Shown here in pieces: positions 63,217 through 64,000 of a stretch of DNA of 64,000 nt. Made by a program: the position numbers and the translations under genes. This stretch comes from Pelomyxa schiedti. Lineage: Eukaryota > Evosea > Pelobiontida > Pelomyxidae. Where the stretch lies: assembly GCA_020536535.1 (NCBI GenBank), contig JAHLWZ010000068.1, forward strand, positions 1 through 64,000, given 5' to 3'. Position 1 is the stretch's first letter; each line of letters starts with the position of its first letter. Under the pieces are notes generated by a model. It was not told the origin of the DNA, ran no database searches, and worked only from the letters and a program-made list of their open reading frames with translations.

Positions 63217-63518
63217 TGACAGGATGGGGCTCTCTTTTCAAAAGGAAGAAGGCCTTCCACGTTTAAGTGTTTCTTATAGTAAGGGGATTTAAAACAAGCC
63301 TCTGTTTCCTTTGTGAGCGGCACTGCGAACTTAAATTAAAAAAAGCAAAAAAGCCTAAGATCAAGCATTGCCATCTCTGAAGAGCGGAAATTTCGCGGAA
63401 AGCGGCCTCTTTCGCTTGTTCAATTGAATTTGTCCGCCGGGGTTCTGTGACACTCGCAACGTAGCCGCTAGTGGGCGAACGACGAGGGAAAAGAGGGAGA
63501 GAGCTTAGGGGAGAGAAG
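63217..63518. other. Intergenic, tandem genes
   Basis: About 300 bases between two plus-strand genes. An alternative 3' frame of the upstream gene (GWGSLFKRKKAFHV, ending 63266) overlaps its left end. Otherwise there are only an A-rich run at about 63336-63352 and no supported feature. Confidence 0.4.
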
Positions 63519-64000
63519 ATGCCATGTGTGTGCGATCCTGAGATACAAGACGGCCACGAGTACGTGAAGTGGGTTGCGACCGTATTTCAGACTTGCGTGT
63601 ACAGCCCCACCGATGTGGCCGCTTTTATGCTCGGACTCGTCAACATCGGATTTTGGTTGTTTGCTCAGGTTGGTTCCGGTCTGTTTCTTTCTTTCTTTGT
63701 TTGTTTGTTTGTTTCTTCATTTTATTTGTGACGTTAGTGGCTTCTTTCTTCCACCCAAAAAAAAAAAAAAAAAGCAAGCGCAGTATATTGTTCCATCAAT
63801 TCTTACCAATTTTAGATACCGCAAGTGGTGGCCACTTGCAAGGTTGGAAGTGCTGAAGCATTGTCATTCTTGTTTGTCTTCACTTGGCTCACTGGAGATA
63901 TCACAAACCTACTTGGATGCGTGATGACTTACCAGCTTCCTACTCAAACATACACTGCAGTTTACTTCTGCATCGTGGATGGCGTCATGATGTTTCAGTG
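63519..64000 (+). CDS. PQ-loop lysosomal amino-acid transporter (PQLC2/Ypq-like), 5' part
   Basis: Starts MPCVCDPEIQDGHEYVKWVA. TM1 is DVAAFMLGLVNIGFWLFAQ. A GT-AG intron (about 63669-63815, with a 16-base A run) joins to IPQVVATCKVGSAEALSFLF, containing the first PQ motif and the SxALSFLF signature. FTWLTGDITNLLGCVMTYQL and PTQTYTAVYFCIVDGVMMFQ follow, the family's conserved TM2-TM3 block. The second PQ loop and remaining helices lie beyond the window. PQLC2/Ypq proteins export cationic amino acids from lysosomes or vacuoles. Confidence 0.9.

Overview
This window is nuclear DNA from a single-celled eukaryote. Almost every gene is interrupted by short GT-AG introns (mostly about 35-170 bases), all three standard stop codons end genes, and the proteins are typical eukaryotic families: a ribosomal protein split over three exons, ESCRT-III, eIF2-alpha kinase, a class I cyclic nucleotide phosphodiesterase, Rho and Ras GTPases, a RasGEF and a Sec7 domain. 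The many Ras/Rho signalling genes, a CYRI (FAM49) gene and a cytosolic-looking pyruvate:ferredoxin oxidoreductase together suggest an anaerobic or microaerophilic amoeba, perhaps Archamoebae-like. The species call is inference only. I found no CRISPR array, rRNA, complete tRNA or intact transposon.

Layout. 1-300: an inverted-repeat (foldback) element ending about ten bases before a cathepsin B gene (307-1816). 1903-5695: a Ser/Lys-rich protein, an odd Ras-like GTPase and a leucine-rich-repeat protein sharing a 77-base divergent spacer. 5851-10840: a large RasGEF. 10830-11131: an RPB3-like fragment. 11209-15178: a nucleoside transporter (ENT), a methyltransferase and ribosomal protein uS12/S23. 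15340-16853: a divergent PPP phosphatase. 18661-20620: a SAM-SAM-Rho fusion. 20858-25805: an RRM protein and an eIF2-alpha kinase. 26150-29498: CYRI, an unknown gene and a classical Rac cut by an assembly gap (29499-29598).

After the gap: a Q/P-rich gene start, a PTPDC1-like phosphatase, PFOR (32519-36355), a papain-like peptidase with two similar C-terminal modules, a ZZ-finger/GNAT protein packed head-to-head with CHMP1, a transmembrane phosphodiesterase, a cysteine-rich type I membrane protein, a PSMD5-like proteasome chaperone, a large unknown protein, a PHO80-like cyclin, a giant coiled-coil/WD40/C1/Sec7/PH protein (57129-63216) and the first exons of a PQ-loop transporter at the right edge.

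Functionally the window is rich in small-GTPase control: a Ras, a RasGEF, two Rho-family proteins, the Rac-binding CYRI and an ArfGEF-like protein. Three of these carry changes at normally invariant catalytic positions (Ras switch II insertion, Rho Gly12 to Asp, Sec7 glutamic-finger Glu to Ala). Gene borders are manual splice reconstructions from reading frame, GT/AG sites and family resemblance. Start codons and small exons are the least certain parts.
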